Source: Pseudomonas sp. TH31
Lineage (GTDB): Bacteria; Pseudomonadota; Gammaproteobacteria; Pseudomonadales; Pseudomonadaceae
Assembly (NCBI RefSeq): GCF_016650815.1
Contig: NZ_JAEKEZ010000029.1
Span: 886,738 to 950,737 of the forward strand
DNA: 64,000 nt
Direction of reading: 5' to 3'
Position 1 is the stretch's first letter; each line of letters begins with the position of its first letter. Below the pieces are notes generated by a model. It did no database searches, was not told the origin of the DNA, and saw nothing but the letters and a program-made list of their open reading frames with translations. Below are positions 63,880 through 64,000 of the stretch, piece by piece. The position numbers were made by a program, and so were the translations under genes.

Positions 63880-64000
63880 ATGAAAATGCTTCCCCTACGT
63901 GCGGCCATCGCGGCCGCGTTGCTGAGTGTCGCTGTTGGCGTCTCGGCCAAACCCCTGGTGGTCTGCACCGAAGCCAGCCCGGAAGGCTTCGATATGGTCC
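63880..64000 (+). CDS. dppA: Dipeptide ABC transporter substrate-binding protein (fourth paralogue), N-terminal fragment
   Basis: Forty codons are visible: MKMLPLRAAIAAALLSVAVG signal peptide with cleavage near VSA-K, then KPLVVCTEASPEGFDMV, the typical mature start of the paralogues. The gene runs off the window; the permease genes dppBCDF are expected further on. Confidence 0.88.
   Translation, partial: MKMLPLRAAIAAALLSVAVGVSAKPLVVCTEASPEGFDMV

Overview
The window is a chromosomal segment of a Pseudomonas of the fluorescens group. This follows from gene order: cysND, a Nif3-like gene, algW, hisC-hisD-hisG, murA, ibaG, the mla operon, kdsD-kdsC-lptCAB-rpoN-hpf-ptsN-rapZ-ptsO, the fagA-fumC-sodA iron-stress operon, pmbA, darP, tldD, yhdP, rng, maf, mreBCD, gatCAB, roxSR and a dpp/opdP cluster all occur in the order known from P. 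aeruginosa PAO1 (PA4442-PA4502). The fluorescens-type extras are a glucarate/galactarate island and many REP hairpins. No rRNA, tRNA, insertion sequence, prophage or CRISPR array was seen.

Layout. About 1-8.2 kb (mostly minus strand) holds sulfate activation, the periplasmic stress protease AlgW (plus strand), histidine biosynthesis and murA-ibaG. About 8.3-18.7 kb holds a divergent pair of envelope operons: mlaFEDCB (phospholipid transport, minus) and kdsD through ptsO (Kdo synthesis, LPS transport ATPase, sigma-54 and the nitrogen PTS, plus). About 18.8-22.6 kb is a ZIP transporter and the Fur-type sodA-fumC-fagA operon. About 22.7-36.3 kb holds the TldD/PmbA peptidase pair, DarP, a nitrilase-family enzyme, the giant YhdP, RNase G, Maf and MreBCD. 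About 36.5-41.6 kb (plus) holds GatCAB, a small RlpA-like lipoprotein, a cation/Ca2+ exchanger and a carboxymuconolactone decarboxylase-like protein. About 41.7-51.1 kb is accessory: an AEC transporter, the D-glucarate/galactarate catabolic operon kdgD-aldehyde dehydrogenase-gudP-garD with its probable GntR regulator, and between them an SOS-box-controlled pair (a Zn-phospholipase C-like protein plus a 63-residue protein). About 51.3-56.2 kb holds an SbmA/YddA-like ABC transporter, the redox two-component system RoxSR and a periplasmic SIMPL protein. About 56.2-64 kb holds a 71-bp tandem repeat array, then three dipeptide-binding protein paralogues, an OprD-family porin and the start of a fourth binding protein.

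Two observations stand out. First, a textbook LexA operator (CTGT-N8-ACAG inside a 24-bp perfect palindrome) sits at the promoter of the phospholipase C-like gene and its small partner, which suggests a damage-inducible lipase or toxin-like unit of unknown role. Second, nine genes contain single-base deletions that break or alter conserved reading frames. Seven of these lie exactly where homology predicts CCCGGG and the sequence has lost one C or G; the other two are shortened A-runs. Because several of these genes are housekeeping genes, I read these as assembly errors, possibly linked to base modification at CCCGGG, rather than as real pseudogenes. The affected entries give the restored frame.
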